NCBI RefSeq assembly: GCF_009696685.2
Contig: NZ_CP102355.1
Coordinates: forward strand, 1,331,001-1,395,000
Length of the DNA: 64,000 bases
From: Paracoccus sp. SMMA_5_TC
Lineage (GTDB): Bacteria > Pseudomonadota > Alphaproteobacteria > Rhodobacterales > Rhodobacteraceae
Direction: 5' to 3'
Position 1 is the stretch's first letter; each line of letters starts with the position of its first letter. The translations under genes and the position numbers were made by a program. The notes beneath the pieces are model-generated. The model had not been told where the DNA came from and did not search any database. It saw only the letters and a program-made list of their open reading frames with translations. Positions 27,316-36,681 of the stretch are shown here, one piece after another.

Positions 27316-28491
27316 ATGATGCCGGTGAACCCTGCACTGCACTCCACCTTTGCCCCGCCGGTCATGCAGGCGCGCCGCTGGCTCGAGGGCGTCGAGTTCC
27401 CGTCCGACCGGCCCTTGATCAATGTCAGCCAGGCTGCACCTGTGGCGCCGCCGCCATTGGCGCTGCGCGAAGCCATTGCCCGCGCGGCGCTGGAACAGCC
27501 CGAGGCGCATCTATACGGTCCGGTGCTGGGCCGGCGCGATCTGCGCGAAGCGGTAGCGCGGCGCTGGTCGGCGGCCTATGGGGGCGGCATCGCCGCCGAT
27601 CAGGTGGCGATCACCCAGGGCTGCAACCAGGCATTCTGCGCCGCCATCCAGTCCCTTGCGGCGTCGGGGGACGAGGTGATCCTGCCGGTGCCATGGTATT
27701 TCAATCACAAGATGTGGCTGGACATGCAAGGGATCGGGGCCATTGGCCTGCATTGCGGCCCCGACATGGTGCCCGACCCGCAGCGCGCCGCCGCGCTGAT
27801 CGGGCCGCGCACCCGCGCCATCGCGCTGGTCAGTCCCAACAATCCCACCGGGGCCGAATATCCGGCATGGGTCCTGCGCGGCTTTCACGATCTGTGCCGC
27901 GCCCACGGCCTTGCACTGGTCCTGGACGAGACCTACCGCGATTTCGACAGCCGGCCGGAACCAGTGCATGATCTGTTCACGCGGCCCGACTGGACCGATA
28001 CGCTGATCCATCTCTACAGTTTCTCGAAAGCCTATCGGCTGACCGGACATCGGGTCGGGGCGATCATCGCCGGGCGCGAGCGCCTGGCCCAGATCGAGAA
28101 GTTCCTGGACACGGTGGCCATCTGTGCCAACCAGCTGGGCCAGATCGCCGCCGGCTGGGGCATGGCGCATCTGGACGACTGGCTGGCGGCCGAGCGGGCC
28201 GAAATCCTGGCGCGCGCCGGGACGATGCGCCAGGGCATGGCGAGCCTGCCGGGGTGGCGGGTCAGGGGTTGCGGCGCCTATTTCCTGTGGGCCGAACATC
28301 CCTGGGATGTGGATTCGGCAGATCTGGCGCCGCGGCTGGTGCGCGAGGCCGGGGTGCTGCTGCTGCCCGGCGACATGTTCATGCCGGCGGGCGATCCGCA
28401 GGCGGCGCGGTCGCTGCGCATCGCCTTTGCCAATATCGATCGTGCGGGCATCGCCGAACTGCTGCGACGGCTGGCCGATTTCCGGCCCTGA
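27316..28491 (+). CDS. Class I/II pyridoxal-phosphate aminotransferase
   Basis: 391 residues. Fold-type I signatures are LYGPVLGRRDLREAVA, VSPNNPTGAEYP, LDETYRDF and the PLP-lysine segment LYSFSKAYRLTGHRVGA. It resembles aspartate/aromatic aminotransferase-like enzymes. Substrate is unknown; the proximity of trp genes makes an aromatic or aspartate-type substrate plausible only as a guess. Start options are ATGATG at 27316/27319. The longer in-frame reading to 27070 is antisense-like. Confidence 0.88.
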   Translation: MMPVNPALHSTFAPPVMQARRWLEGVEFPSDRPLINVSQAAPVAPPPLALREAIARAALEQPEAHLYGPVLGRRDLREAVARRWSAAYGGGIAADQVAITQGCNQAFCAAIQSLAASGDEVILPVPWYFNHKMWLDMQGIGAIGLHCGPDMVPDPQRAAALIGPRTRAIALVSPNNPTGAEYPAWVLRGFHDLCRAHGLALVLDETYRDFDSRPEPVHDLFTRPDWTDTLIHLYSFSKAYRLTGHRVGAIIAGRERLAQIEKFLDTVAICANQLGQIAAGWGMAHLDDWLAAERAEILARAGTMRQGMASLPGWRVRGCGAYFLWAEHPWDVDSADLAPRLVREAGVLLLPGDMFMPAGDPQAARSLRIAFANIDRAGIAELLRRLADFRP

Positions 28492-28622
28492 GCCCCACCG
28501 GGGGCCGCAGCGCCCGATTGTGAAGCCGCTCGGGCCGTCCCGAATGCTGCGGCACTTGCCCGCAGGGCCGTGGCACCCTAAAGACTTGCGGCGACAAGAA
28601 CAGCATACGGGGCAATGGCATC

Positions 28623-30575
28623 ATGCGCGGCAAGGGCAAATCCACGATCGTATGGCTGCTGATGGGCATGCTGGTGCTGGGGCTGGGCGGCTTTGGCGTC
28701 ACCAATTTTTCGGGCGGCACCAGCGATGTCGGCCAGGTCGGCGCGGTCGATGTGTCCTCGCAGGATTATGCCCGCATGCTGCGCAACGAGATGCAGGAAT
28801 TTTCGGCCCGCACCGGCCGTCAGGTCACCGCGGCCGAGGCTCGCAGCCTGGGGCTGGATCAGGCGGCGCTGTCGCGGCTGTTCATCGCCGCCGCGCTCGA
28901 GGATGAAGCGCTGCGGCTGGGGGTTTCGGCCGGTGACCGGACCGTGGGCGAGCAGATCGCCGCATCCCCCGCGTTTCGCGGCATGAACGGTCAGTTCGAC
29001 CGCAATATCTATGCCGACACCCTGCGGCGCGAGGGCCTGCGCGAGGCCGAGTTCGAGCATGACCTGCGCATGGACGTGGCGCGCGGCATCCTGCAAGCTG
29101 CGGTGCTGTCGGGCGTGAGCGCCCCCGATGCCGTGGCCCGGCGCAGTGCCGAATGGCTGCTGGAAACGCGCGACATCCGCTGGCTGGAACTGACCGCCGC
29201 CGACCTGCCCGCCCCGGTCGCCACCCCCGACGATGCCACCCTGGAGGCATGGCACAAGGCCAATGCCGCCCGCTTCACCGCGCCCGAGCGGCGCAAGATC
29301 ACCTATGTCTGGCTGACGCCCGAAATGCTCGAGGGCAAGGTCGAGGTCGACGAGGCGGCGCTGCGGGCGCTGTATGACAGTCGCCTTGACGAGTTCCAGC
29401 AGCCGGAACGCCGCATGGTCGAGCGCCTGGTATTCCCCACTGTCGCCGCCGCCGAAGAGGCCAAGGCGCGGCTGGACAAGGGCGAGGTCAGTTTCGAGCA
29501 GCTGGCAGCCGAGCGCGGGCTGACGCTTGCCGACATCGACCTGGGCGAGGTGACGCAGGCGCAGCTTGGCGCCGCAGGCGAGGCGGTATTCGCGCTGGAT
29601 CAGCCCGGCGTCGTCGGGCCGGCCAGTTCTGATCTGGGACCGGCGCTGTTCTCGATGAATGCGATCCTGGAACCGGTGGATATTTCCTTCGACGAGGCCC
29701 GCGACGATCTGCGCATCGAGGCGGCGATCGACCGCGCCCGACGCCAGATCGACGACCAATCGGCCGATTTCGCCGACCTACTGGCGGGCGGCGCCACGCT
29801 GGAGGATCTGGCCCGCGACACCCCGCTGGAACTGGGCCAGATCGAATGGACCGCCCAATCCGAGCCCGAGCCGAACAGCATCGCGGCCTATCCCGAATTC
29901 CGCCAGCGCGCCGCCCAGCTGACTGAGCGTGATTTTCCCGAGCTGATCGAGCTTGAGGATGGCGGCGTGCTGGCGCTGCGGCTGGACGAGATCAAGCCGC
30001 CGGAGCTGCTGCCCCTGGATCAGGTGCGCGCGCGCGTGGTCGAGGACTGGACCCAGAACGAGACCCATCGCCATCTGCTGGCGCTTGCCGAGGAACGCCG
30101 CGTTCAGGCTGAGGCTGCCGCCATGCCCGGCGTCGAGCCGGGCCCGACGGCGGCGCCCGTGCCGGGCGCCACCCCCAAGGGACAGGCGGGCGCGCAGGCC
30201 CCGGCTGCCGCGGCTGCGGCAGAGGCTGCGCCCCCGATCATGGCCGATGCCCAGTCTGCCACCGGCCTGGCGCGCGGCGGCCATATCAATGGTGTGCCGC
30301 AGGATCTGGTGACGCAGGCCTTCGCCATCCGCGAGCCGGGCGAAACCGAGGTAATCGATGCGGAAAACCGGGTTTTCCTGGTCACTCTGGACAAGATTAA
30401 TCCCGCTGCGGGGCAGGGCGCCGAACTGTCCCAGATCAGCGATGGCATCAAGGGCCGGCTGACCGATTCGCTTTACCAGGATGTGTTCGACTATTTCGCC
30501 CGGGCGTTGCAGTCCCGCAGTGGCGCCACCGTCAACCAGGCCGCTGTCGATGCGGTCAATGCCCAGATGCCCTGA
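28623..30575 (+). CDS. SurA N-domain peptidyl-prolyl isomerase (PpiD-like)
   Basis: 650 residues. A single N-terminal TM segment (STIVWLLMGMLVLGLGGFG, about 6-24) anchors a periplasmic chaperone. A SurA_N-like helical region (about 40-190: VDVSSQDYARMLRNEMQEF) is followed by a parvulin-like region (about 215-360) and a Pro/Ala-rich linker near 505-540. It assists folding of exported proteins. The stop overlaps the trpE start by 1 nt, so tryptophan synthesis and envelope folding share an mRNA. Confidence 0.88.
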   Translation: MRGKGKSTIVWLLMGMLVLGLGGFGVTNFSGGTSDVGQVGAVDVSSQDYARMLRNEMQEFSARTGRQVTAAEARSLGLDQAALSRLFIAAALEDEALRLGVSAGDRTVGEQIAASPAFRGMNGQFDRNIYADTLRREGLREAEFEHDLRMDVARGILQAAVLSGVSAPDAVARRSAEWLLETRDIRWLELTAADLPAPVATPDDATLEAWHKANAARFTAPERRKITYVWLTPEMLEGKVEVDEAALRALYDSRLDEFQQPERRMVERLVFPTVAAAEEAKARLDKGEVSFEQLAAERGLTLADIDLGEVTQAQLGAAGEAVFALDQPGVVGPASSDLGPALFSMNAILEPVDISFDEARDDLRIEAAIDRARRQIDDQSADFADLLAGGATLEDLARDTPLELGQIEWTAQSEPEPNSIAAYPEFRQRAAQLTERDFPELIELEDGGVLALRLDEIKPPELLPLDQVRARVVEDWTQNETHRHLLALAEERRVQAEAAAMPGVEPGPTAAPVPGATPKGQAGAQAPAAAAAAEAAPPIMADAQSATGLARGGHINGVPQDLVTQAFAIREPGETEVIDAENRVFLVTLDKINPAAGQGAELSQISDGIKGRLTDSLYQDVFDYFARALQSRSGATVNQAAVDAVNAQMP

Positions 30576-32077
30576 TGGATATTTCCCCCGAGTTTTCCCT
30601 GTTCGAGCAAGGCTGGGCCGAAGGCCGCAACCAGTTGCTGACCATCCGCCTGGCCGCAGACCTCGACACCCCGGTCAGCCTGATGCTGAAGCTGGCCGAG
30701 GCTGCCCCGAACAGCTTCATCCTGGAAAGCGTCACCGGTGGCGAGATCCGTGGCCGCTATTCCTTTGTCGGCATGAAACCCGACCTGATCTGGGAATGTC
30801 GGGGCCAGAGGGCCCGCATCAATCGCAACGCCCGTTACAGCGATGAATTCGAGGACGATCCCCGCCCGGCGCTGGAGAGCCTGCGGGCGCTGATCGCGCA
30901 ATCGCGCATGGACATGCCCGAGGGCGTGCCGGCGGGTGCGGCGGGGCTGTTCGGATATCTGGGCTATGACATGATCCGGCTGGTCGAGCATCTGCCCGAT
31001 ATCAACCCCGATCCCCTGGGTCTGCCCGATGCCATGCTGATGCGGCCATCGGTGGTGGCTGTGCTGGATGGCGTCAAGGGCGAGGTGCTGCTGTGCGCGC
31101 CCGCCTGGCAACAGCCCGGGCTGAACGCCCGCGCCGCCTATGCCCAGGCCGCCGAGCGGGTGATGGAGGCGCTGAGGGCGCTGGACCGCCAGCCGCAGGA
31201 ACCGCGCGCCTTCGGCCAGGAACTGAAGATCGGCGAGTTGCGCAGCAATTTCAGCAAGGACGCCTATCTGCGGGCGGTCGAGAAGGCCAAGGAATACATC
31301 CGCGCCGGCGACATCTTTCAGGTCGTGCCCAGCCAGCGCTGGACGATGGACTTTCCGCTGCCGCCCTTTGCGCTTTACCGCAGCCTCCGGCGCACCAACC
31401 CGTCGCCCTTCATGTTCTTCCTGAACTTCGGCGGCTTCCAGATCTGCGGTGCCAGCCCGGAAATCCTGGTGCGTCTGCGGGGCGGCCAGGTCACGGTGCG
31501 CCCGATCGCAGGCACCCGTGCCCGCGGCGCCACCCCCGAAGAGGATCGCGCGCTCGAGGCCGAGCTGCTGGCCGATCAGAAGGAGCTGGCCGAGCATCTG
31601 ATGCTGCTGGACCTTGGGCGCAACGATGTCGGCCGCGTGGCGCGCATGGGCACCGTTGCCCCAACCGAACAGTTCGTCGTCGAACGCTACAGCCATGTGA
31701 TGCACATCGTCTCGAACGTGGTCGGCGAGCTGCGCGAGGGCGAGGATGCGCTGTCGGCGCTGCTGGCCGGGATGCCCGCGGGCACCGTCTCGGGGGCGCC
31801 CAAGGTCCGGGCCATGCAGATCATCGACGAGCTCGAGCCGGAAAAGCGCGGCGTCTATGCCGGCGGCGTCGGCTATTTCGCCGCCAACGGCGAAATGGAC
31901 ATGTGCATCGCCCTGCGCACCGGCGTGATAAAGGACGGCACCCTGTATATCCAGGCCGGCGGCGGCGTCGTCTATGACAGCGACCCCGAGGCCGAATTCA
32001 TGGAAACCGTGAACAAGAGCCGCGCCCTGCGCCGTGCGGCCGAGGAAGCCGCCCGCTTCGTCCGCGGCAACAGCTAG
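30575..32077 (+). CDS. trpE: Anthranilate synthase component I
   Basis: 500 residues. The N-terminal domain carries the feedback-site-like block NSFILESVTGGEIRGRYSF. The chorismate-binding domain has IRAGDIFQVVPSQRW, ASPEILVRL, PIAGTRARGATPEEDRALE, AEHLMLLDLGRNDVGRVA and AGMPAGTVSGAPKVRAMQII. It converts chorismate to anthranilate with TrpG. The 1-nt overlap with the ppiD-like gene makes an operon distinct from trpGDC. Confidence 0.97.
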   Translation: MDISPEFSLFEQGWAEGRNQLLTIRLAADLDTPVSLMLKLAEAAPNSFILESVTGGEIRGRYSFVGMKPDLIWECRGQRARINRNARYSDEFEDDPRPALESLRALIAQSRMDMPEGVPAGAAGLFGYLGYDMIRLVEHLPDINPDPLGLPDAMLMRPSVVAVLDGVKGEVLLCAPAWQQPGLNARAAYAQAAERVMEALRALDRQPQEPRAFGQELKIGELRSNFSKDAYLRAVEKAKEYIRAGDIFQVVPSQRWTMDFPLPPFALYRSLRRTNPSPFMFFLNFGGFQICGASPEILVRLRGGQVTVRPIAGTRARGATPEEDRALEAELLADQKELAEHLMLLDLGRNDVGRVARMGTVAPTEQFVVERYSHVMHIVSNVVGELREGEDALSALLAGMPAGTVSGAPKVRAMQIIDELEPEKRGVYAGGVGYFAANGEMDMCIALRTGVIKDGTLYIQAGGGVVYDSDPEAEFMETVNKSRALRRAAEEAARFVRGNS

Positions 32078-32119
32078 GGATGCAGGCGCGCCGGCCACCC
32101 TGGGCCGGCGCCGGCGGCA

Positions 32120-32467
32120 TCACGGCTTCAGCACATGCCAGACGCCGCCCATGCCGTCGCCGGTGGCATCGCCCGGTTTCTTGTCGCCGATGTAGTAATA
32201 GGCCGGCTTGCCGCCATGGGCCCATTGCATGGTGCCGTCATTGCGCGGCACCAGTGTCCAGCCCGCGGGCATGGTGTCGCCCTGCTTGCCCAGATAGGGC
32301 GGCCAGTTGACCGCGCATTTGTCATAACAGGCCGAGACGCCGTCCTTGTCCTTGTCAAAGGAATAGAGCGTCATCCCGCCCTGACCGGTCAGGACCGTTT
32401 GCGCCTGTGCCGTGCCCAGCGACACGATCAACACGCCGGCCGCGATGAAAGCCGAAAAAATCTTCAT
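32120..32467 (-). CDS. Secreted COG4315-type repeat protein
   Basis: 115 residues. A signal peptide of about 22 residues ends near GTAQAQ. The mature part has the COG4315 pattern: GGMTLYSFDKDKDGVSACYDKCAVNWPPY and KPAYYYIGDKKPGDATGDG, ending GGVWHVLKP. No lipobox Cys is visible, so it is periplasmic rather than a lipoprotein. Function is unknown. It is monocistronic, with about 155 bp before xanthine phosphoribosyltransferase. Confidence 0.82.
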   Translation of the reverse strand: MKIFSAFIAAGVLIVSLGTAQAQTVLTGQGGMTLYSFDKDKDGVSACYDKCAVNWPPYLGKQGDTMPAGWTLVPRNDGTMQWAHGGKPAYYYIGDKKPGDATGDGMGGVWHVLKP

Positions 32468-32622
32468 GATCTTTCACCCCGCATCAGAATGCATCGGCGC
32501 CCTTGGGCCCGCGCCGCGCGACAAGGCGGGGTGCAGGACCTGGATGCCGTGGGGTGATGATAGCACGGCTTCCCCGCGCTGCCGGTAAAATTGCCGGCAT
32601 GGCAGCAGGGGCTGCGACCGGC

Positions 32623-33120
32623 TCAGTCCTCGCCGCGATAGGGCTGGACGTATTGCAAGGCCATATCCCAGGGAAAGAAGATCCAGGTGTCCTGGCTGAC
32701 CTCGGTCACATAGGTTTCGACCATGGGGCGCCCCTTGGGCTTGGCGTAGACAGTGGCGAAATGCGCCTTGGGATACATGGTGCGCACGTGTTCCAGCGTC
32801 CGACCCGAATCCACCAGATCGTCGATGACCAGGATGCCGTCACCGTCCTGCATCACCGCGGGATCGGGAGCCTTCAGCACCGTGACCTCGCCGCGCTCCT
32901 GCCCGCCCTTGCCGTGATAGGACTTGACCGAGATGGTATCGATCACCCGGATGTCCAGTTCGCGGGCAACGATCATCGCCGGAACCAGCCCGCCGCGGGT
33001 AATCGCCAGAATGGCCCGCCATTGCCGATCCTCGAGCCGCCAGGCCAGGGCGCGGGCATCGCGGTGGATCTGGTCCCAGCTTATGTGGAATCCGCGTTCA
33101 TGGGGCAGGCGATCGGTCAT
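32623..33120 (-). CDS. gpt: Xanthine phosphoribosyltransferase
   Basis: 165 residues. The PRPP motif is [19 protein letters not shown], preceded by [22 protein letters not shown], with a C-terminal [16 protein letters not shown] as in Gpt-type xanthine/guanine phosphoribosyltransferases. It salvages xanthine and guanine. The ATG at 33120 gives the family start ([15 protein letters not shown]); upstream in-frame sequence is an overlap with the LysE gene frame. Confidence 0.92.
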   Translation of the reverse strand: MTDRLPHERGFHISWDQIHRDARALAWRLEDRQWRAILAITRGGLVPAMIVARELDIRVIDTISVKSYHGKGGQERGEVTVLKAPDPAVMQDGDGILVIDDLVDSGRTLEHVRTMYPKAHFATVYAKPKGRPMVETYVTEVSQDTWIFFPWDMALQYVQPYRGED

Positions 33121-33134
33121 GCTTGGCTGGCTCC

Positions 33135-33734
33135 TTAATGGTTGAGGATCAACAACAGCCCCAGCCCGGCCATGGCCAGGCTGGCGGCGCGGTCGATCCA
33201 GAATTTTGCCGCAAAATAGCGCGCGCGCATGGCCGCTGTCGACATCAGAACCGCCACGGCCGCATACCAGAACAATTCCGTGCCGAGGCATGTCAGATAG
33301 ATCAGCCCCTGTTGCAACGGCCCGACCGCCTGCGGAAAGATCGACAGGATCAGCGCGGCATAGAACAGCGCCGGCTTGGGGTTCGACAGGTTCAGCGCGA
33401 TGCCGCCGAAAAACCCCCTGCGCCCGCTGGCGGCGGCCGGCAGCGGCTGGGTGGCGGCCTGCCACAGCCGCAGCGCGAACCACAGCAGGTAAAGCCCGCC
33501 CAGCACCTTGAAAGCGGCAAACCAGCCCGGGTGCAGCTGAAAGATCACGGCAAGGCCCAAAAGTGCGAAGATGCACCACAGCGAGGCGCCCGTGGCCAGC
33601 CCCAGCGCATAGGGCAGGGCCTGGGCCCGGCCATGGGCGAAGGCCGTCTGCACCGCGGCGATGATCGCCGGGCCGGGGGTCAGGATCGCAAGGGACAGCG
33701 CCGAAACAAGCGCGACAAGCTGCTCGACGCTCAT
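33135..33734 (-). CDS. LysE-family amino acid exporter
   Basis: 199 residues with about six hydrophobic segments. The signature [26 protein letters not shown] and a C-terminal [19 protein letters not shown] are typical of LysE/RhtB translocators. It exports an amino acid or derivative across the inner membrane. It is 14 bp upstream of gpt and 8 bp downstream of fabI on the same strand. Confidence 0.9.
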   Translation of the reverse strand: MSVEQLVALVSALSLAILTPGPAIIAAVQTAFAHGRAQALPYALGLATGASLWCIFALLGLAVIFQLHPGWFAAFKVLGGLYLLWFALRLWQAATQPLPAAASGRRGFFGGIALNLSNPKPALFYAALILSIFPQAVGPLQQGLIYLTCLGTELFWYAAVAVLMSTAAMRARYFAAKFWIDRAASLAMAGLGLLLILNH

Positions 33735-33742
33735 GCCGCGGA

Positions 33743-34570
33743 TCAGTCCTTGCGGGTGGTGGCGATGTCGGGTGCGTCCACGGCCTTCATGCCGACGATG
33801 TGATAGCCGGCGTCCACGTGATGGGTCTCGCCCGTCACGCCCGAGCCGAGGTCAGACAGCAGATAAAGGGCGGACTTGCCCACGTCCTCCTGGCTGACAT
33901 TGCGGCGCAGGGGCGAATTCAGCTCGTTCCATTTCAGGATATAGCGGAAATCGCCGATGCCCGACGCGGCCAATGTCTTGATCGGGCCGGCCGAGATGGC
34001 GTTCACGCGGATGCCGTCCTTGCCGAAATCTTCGGCCAGATAGCGCACGCTGGCCTCGAGCGCGGCCTTGGCCACACCCATGACGTTGTAATGCGGCATC
34101 ACCCGTTCGGCGCCGTAATAGGTCAGCGTCAGCATTGCGCCGCCGCGCGGCATCATCGCCGCGGCACGCCGGGCCACGGCGGTGAAGGAATAGACGGAAA
34201 TATCCATCGTCATCAGGAAGTTGTCGCGGGTGGTATCGGCATAACGCCCGCGCAGCTGTTCCTTGTCGGAAAATCCGATGGCATGGACGATGAAATCCAG
34301 GCTGTCCCAGCGCTGCCCGATGGTGGCGAAGAGCCCGTCGATCGAGGCTTCGTCGGCGACATCGCATTCCGCCAAGAGGTCCGAGCCGACCTGCGCCGCC
34401 AGCGGTTCGACCCGGCGCTTCAGCGCCTCGCCCTGATATGAAAACGCCAGCTCGGCACCCTGGTCGGCCAGCGCTCTGGCGATGCCCCAGGCGATCGACT
34501 TGTCATTGGCCAGCCCCATGATAAGGCCGCGACGCCCTTTCATCAGCCCGTTTCCGGCTTCACTTGACAT
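33743..34570 (-). CDS. fabI: Enoyl-[acyl-carrier-protein] reductase (NADH)
   Basis: 275 residues. It shows [20 protein letters not shown] (dinucleotide motif), the catalytic Tyr-x6-Lys in [16 protein letters not shown], and [11 protein letters not shown]. It is the last reduction step of fatty acid elongation. The start may be ten residues later ([10 protein letters not shown]). It is divergent from pdxH, with about 80 bp between. Confidence 0.95.
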   Translation of the reverse strand: MSSEAGNGLMKGRRGLIMGLANDKSIAWGIARALADQGAELAFSYQGEALKRRVEPLAAQVGSDLLAECDVADEASIDGLFATIGQRWDSLDFIVHAIGFSDKEQLRGRYADTTRDNFLMTMDISVYSFTAVARRAAAMMPRGGAMLTLTYYGAERVMPHYNVMGVAKAALEASVRYLAEDFGKDGIRVNAISAGPIKTLAASGIGDFRYILKWNELNSPLRRNVSQEDVGKSALYLLSDLGSGVTGETHHVDAGYHIVGMKAVDAPDIATTRKD

Positions 34571-34652
34571 GATGCTGCCCCTCGCGCTTCTTCGGTTGCA
34601 GCAGGATTAGGACAACTGCAAGGAGGCATCAAGTGTTGGCGGACATCACGGC

Positions 34653-35324
34653 ATGAGCGACCGGAGCGGTATTTTCGCGGGGGACGACCCCTTTGCCATC
34701 GCCCGCGCCTGGCTGAAGGAAGCTGCCGCCAGCGAGCCGAACGACCCCAATGCCATCGCCCTGGCGACCGTCGATGCGCAGGGGATGCCCGATGTGCGCA
34801 TGGTGCTGCTGAAGGATATCGAAGGCTCGGGGGCCGACGGCGCCTTTGTCTTCTACACCAACTATGAAAGCGCCAAGGCGGTCGAGATCGAGGCGACGGG
34901 CATGGCGGCCTTTGTGATGCACTGGAAATCGCTGCGTCGCCAGATCCGCGTGCGGGGACATGTCAGCCGGGTCGAACCGGAACTGGCCGATGCCTATTTC
35001 GCCTCGCGCCCGTTGCAGTCGCGCATCGGCGCCTGGGTATCGCGACAAAGCCGGCCACTGCAAAGCCGTGCCGCGCTGATGGCGGATGTGGCGCGGCAGG
35101 GGATTGCTTTGGGGTTGAATCCGCCGCGGCCGCCCCACTGGGGCGGGTATCGAATCCGTCCGGTGCAGATCGAGTTCTGGGCCGATGGCGCCTTTCGGCT
35201 GCACGATCGCTTTCGCTGGACCAAAAGCAATGCTAACGATCAGGCCCCGGATCGGGGGGCGGAAACCTCGGCCGTCGGCGAATTAACGCAAAGTTCGTGG
35301 CATATCGTCCGTCTTAGCCCTTGA
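34653..35324 (+). CDS. pdxH: Pyridoxamine 5'-phosphate oxidase
   Basis: 223 residues. FMN- and PLP-site motifs are [65 protein letters not shown] and [17 protein letters not shown]. It oxidises PNP/PMP to PLP. The canonical C-terminus (W...RL.P) is present as WHIVRLSP but is separated from FRWTKSN by about 20 extra low-complexity residues (positions about 194-215), longer than the usual loop. Confidence 0.94.
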   Translation: MSDRSGIFAGDDPFAIARAWLKEAAASEPNDPNAIALATVDAQGMPDVRMVLLKDIEGSGADGAFVFYTNYESAKAVEIEATGMAAFVMHWKSLRRQIRVRGHVSRVEPELADAYFASRPLQSRIGAWVSRQSRPLQSRAALMADVARQGIALGLNPPRPPHWGGYRIRPVQIEFWADGAFRLHDRFRWTKSNANDQAPDRGAETSAVGELTQSSWHIVRLSP

Positions 35325-35448
35325 TGCCTCGGATCGAAAACTCCATGGTATGGAAAACCTAACCAACTTGCCGCTGCACCTGTTCAGTTAGGCAGCGCCA
35401 GGTTGGCAGTTTTGGATTCGACTGTTCGTATGCAGGTAGTTTGGCAAG
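35325..35448. promoter_or_regulatory. Upstream region of the double cold-shock gene
   Basis: A 124-bp gap of lower GC content than its surroundings, between pdxH and the cold-shock gene. It probably holds the promoter and a structured 5' UTR, as is usual for csp genes, but no specific motif could be assigned. Confidence 0.35.
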
Positions 35449-36042
35449 ATGGTCATGGACGACGATGAGCAGCGCAGGATCGCCGGCGTCGTAAAGTGGT
35501 TCGACGGGACCAAGGGATTCGGCTTCATCAGCGATCCTCAGGGTGGCGGCGATATTCTGCTGCATGCCAACGTGCTGCGCAATTTCGGGCAAGGTTCGGT
35601 CGCCGAGGGTTCTGCGATCATTGCCATGGTGCAGAGGACGGCGCGGGGAATGCAGGCTGTCGAGATCCTCGAGATCACGCCGCCAGCCGCCGATCCGATG
35701 CCGCCGATTGCCGATCTTTGCGCATCCACCCCCGAGGAAATCGCGCAACTGCCGCTGTTGCCGGCGCGGGTGAAATGGTTCGACAAGGCCAAGGGATTCG
35801 GCTTTGCCAATATCTTCGGCGAACGTGCGGACGTGTTCCTGCATGTCGAGGTTCTGCGGCATTCCGGCTTTTCGGATCTGGCGGTGGGCGAGGCGGTGGC
35901 GTTGCGCGTGGTCGATGGTCGGCGCGGGCTGATGGCGGCGCAAATCGTTTCCTGGGAAAGGGCCTCGCAAGAGGTGCGCGTTCAGCCCCTGGGGGGAGGA
36001 ACCGCGCTCGCTAAACCGCGGCTGGTGGCGAGCGCAGTATGA
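35449..36042 (+). CDS. Protein with two cold-shock domains
   Basis: 197 residues with two CSDs. Domain 1 (about 10-70) reads GVVKWFDGTKGFGFISD with ILLHANVL. Domain 2 (about 103-165) reads ARVKWFDKAKGFGFANI with VFLHVEVL. Both retain the RNP1 (KGFGF) and RNP2-type aromatic residues. It binds single-stranded RNA or DNA, probably as an RNA chaperone. Tandem CSD proteins are common in Rhodobacterales. The stop overlaps the DUF192 start by 4 nt. Confidence 0.92.
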   Translation: MVMDDDEQRRIAGVVKWFDGTKGFGFISDPQGGGDILLHANVLRNFGQGSVAEGSAIIAMVQRTARGMQAVEILEITPPAADPMPPIADLCASTPEEIAQLPLLPARVKWFDKAKGFGFANIFGERADVFLHVEVLRHSGFSDLAVGEAVALRVVDGRRGLMAAQIVSWERASQEVRVQPLGGGTALAKPRLVASAV

Positions 36043-36533
36043 TCCTGCGGGCCGCAGGGATTGTTCTGGCATCCCTGGTCAGTCTGGCCGACCCGGCGCT
36101 GGCTGAAAGCTGTGCGTCCGACCATGCCGTGCTGTCCGGGAATGGCCGGCGCATCCCGGTATCGGTGGAACTGGCGTCCACGCCCGATGAAAGGGCGCGC
36201 GGGCTGATGTTCCGCAAGGATCTGCCGCCCGGCCACGGGATGCTTTTCGTTTACGAACAGCCGCAACCTGTCAGTTTCTGGATGCGCAACACGCTGATCC
36301 CGCTGGACATCGTGTTTTTCGATTCGCGCGGGGTGGTGCGCCACATCCACCCGATGGCGCGGCCGCTCGATGAAACGCCGATCCCCGGCGCGGCCCCGGG
36401 GGATTCCCGGCCAGACCGGCTGCTGGTGCTGGAACTGCCAGGTGGCGATGCGGCCCGGTTGGGGATTGCACCGGGCATGGCGCTGACGCATCCGGCTGTG
36501 CCGCAGGACGCGGCTGCTGCGCCCTGTCGCTAG
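36039..36533 (+). CDS. DUF192 exported protein
   Basis: 164 residues. A signal peptide (about 1-25, ending DPALAES) precedes the DUF192 core: STPDERARGLMFRKDLPPGHGMLFVY, FWMRNTLIPLDIVFFDSRGVV and VLELPGGDAARLGI. It is a small periplasmic beta-barrel-like domain of unknown function. It is coupled to the cold-shock gene, an order seen in related bacteria. It is the last chromosomal protein gene before tRNA-Pro and the prophage. Confidence 0.9.
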   Translation: MILRAAGIVLASLVSLADPALAESCASDHAVLSGNGRRIPVSVELASTPDERARGLMFRKDLPPGHGMLFVYEQPQPVSFWMRNTLIPLDIVFFDSRGVVRHIHPMARPLDETPIPGAAPGDSRPDRLLVLELPGGDAARLGIAPGMALTHPAVPQDAAAAPCR

Positions 36534-36596
36534 TATCCGGCCGCGAACAGTTTTCGCTTTCACCTGATCGCCGCAGCCGTTAGACAGCCCCTGAAT

Positions 36597-36673
36597 CGGG
36601 GCGTAGCGCAGCCTGGTAGCGCGACGGTTTTGGGTACCGTAGGCCGGAGGTTCGAATCCTCTCGCCCCGACCA
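36597..36673 (+). tRNA. tRNA-Pro (anticodon TGG)
   Basis: A 77-nt cloverleaf: acceptor CGGGGCG pairs with CGCCCCG, the anticodon stem ACGGT/ACCGT encloses loop TTTGGGT (anticodon TGG), the T loop is TTCGAAT, and CCA is encoded at 36671-36673. It reads CCN proline codons. It is followed 8 bp later by the end of a tyrosine integrase gene, so its 3' part is the likely phage attachment site. Confidence 0.95.
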
Positions 36674-36681
36674 TCACTTAG
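36629..36681. other. Probable attL region in tRNA-Pro
   Basis: The integrase gene ends 8 bp from the CCA end of the tRNA and points towards it, the usual layout when a phage integrates into a tRNA 3' half. The exact core cannot be set because the right junction, which should repeat part of this sequence, lies outside the window. Confidence 0.5.
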
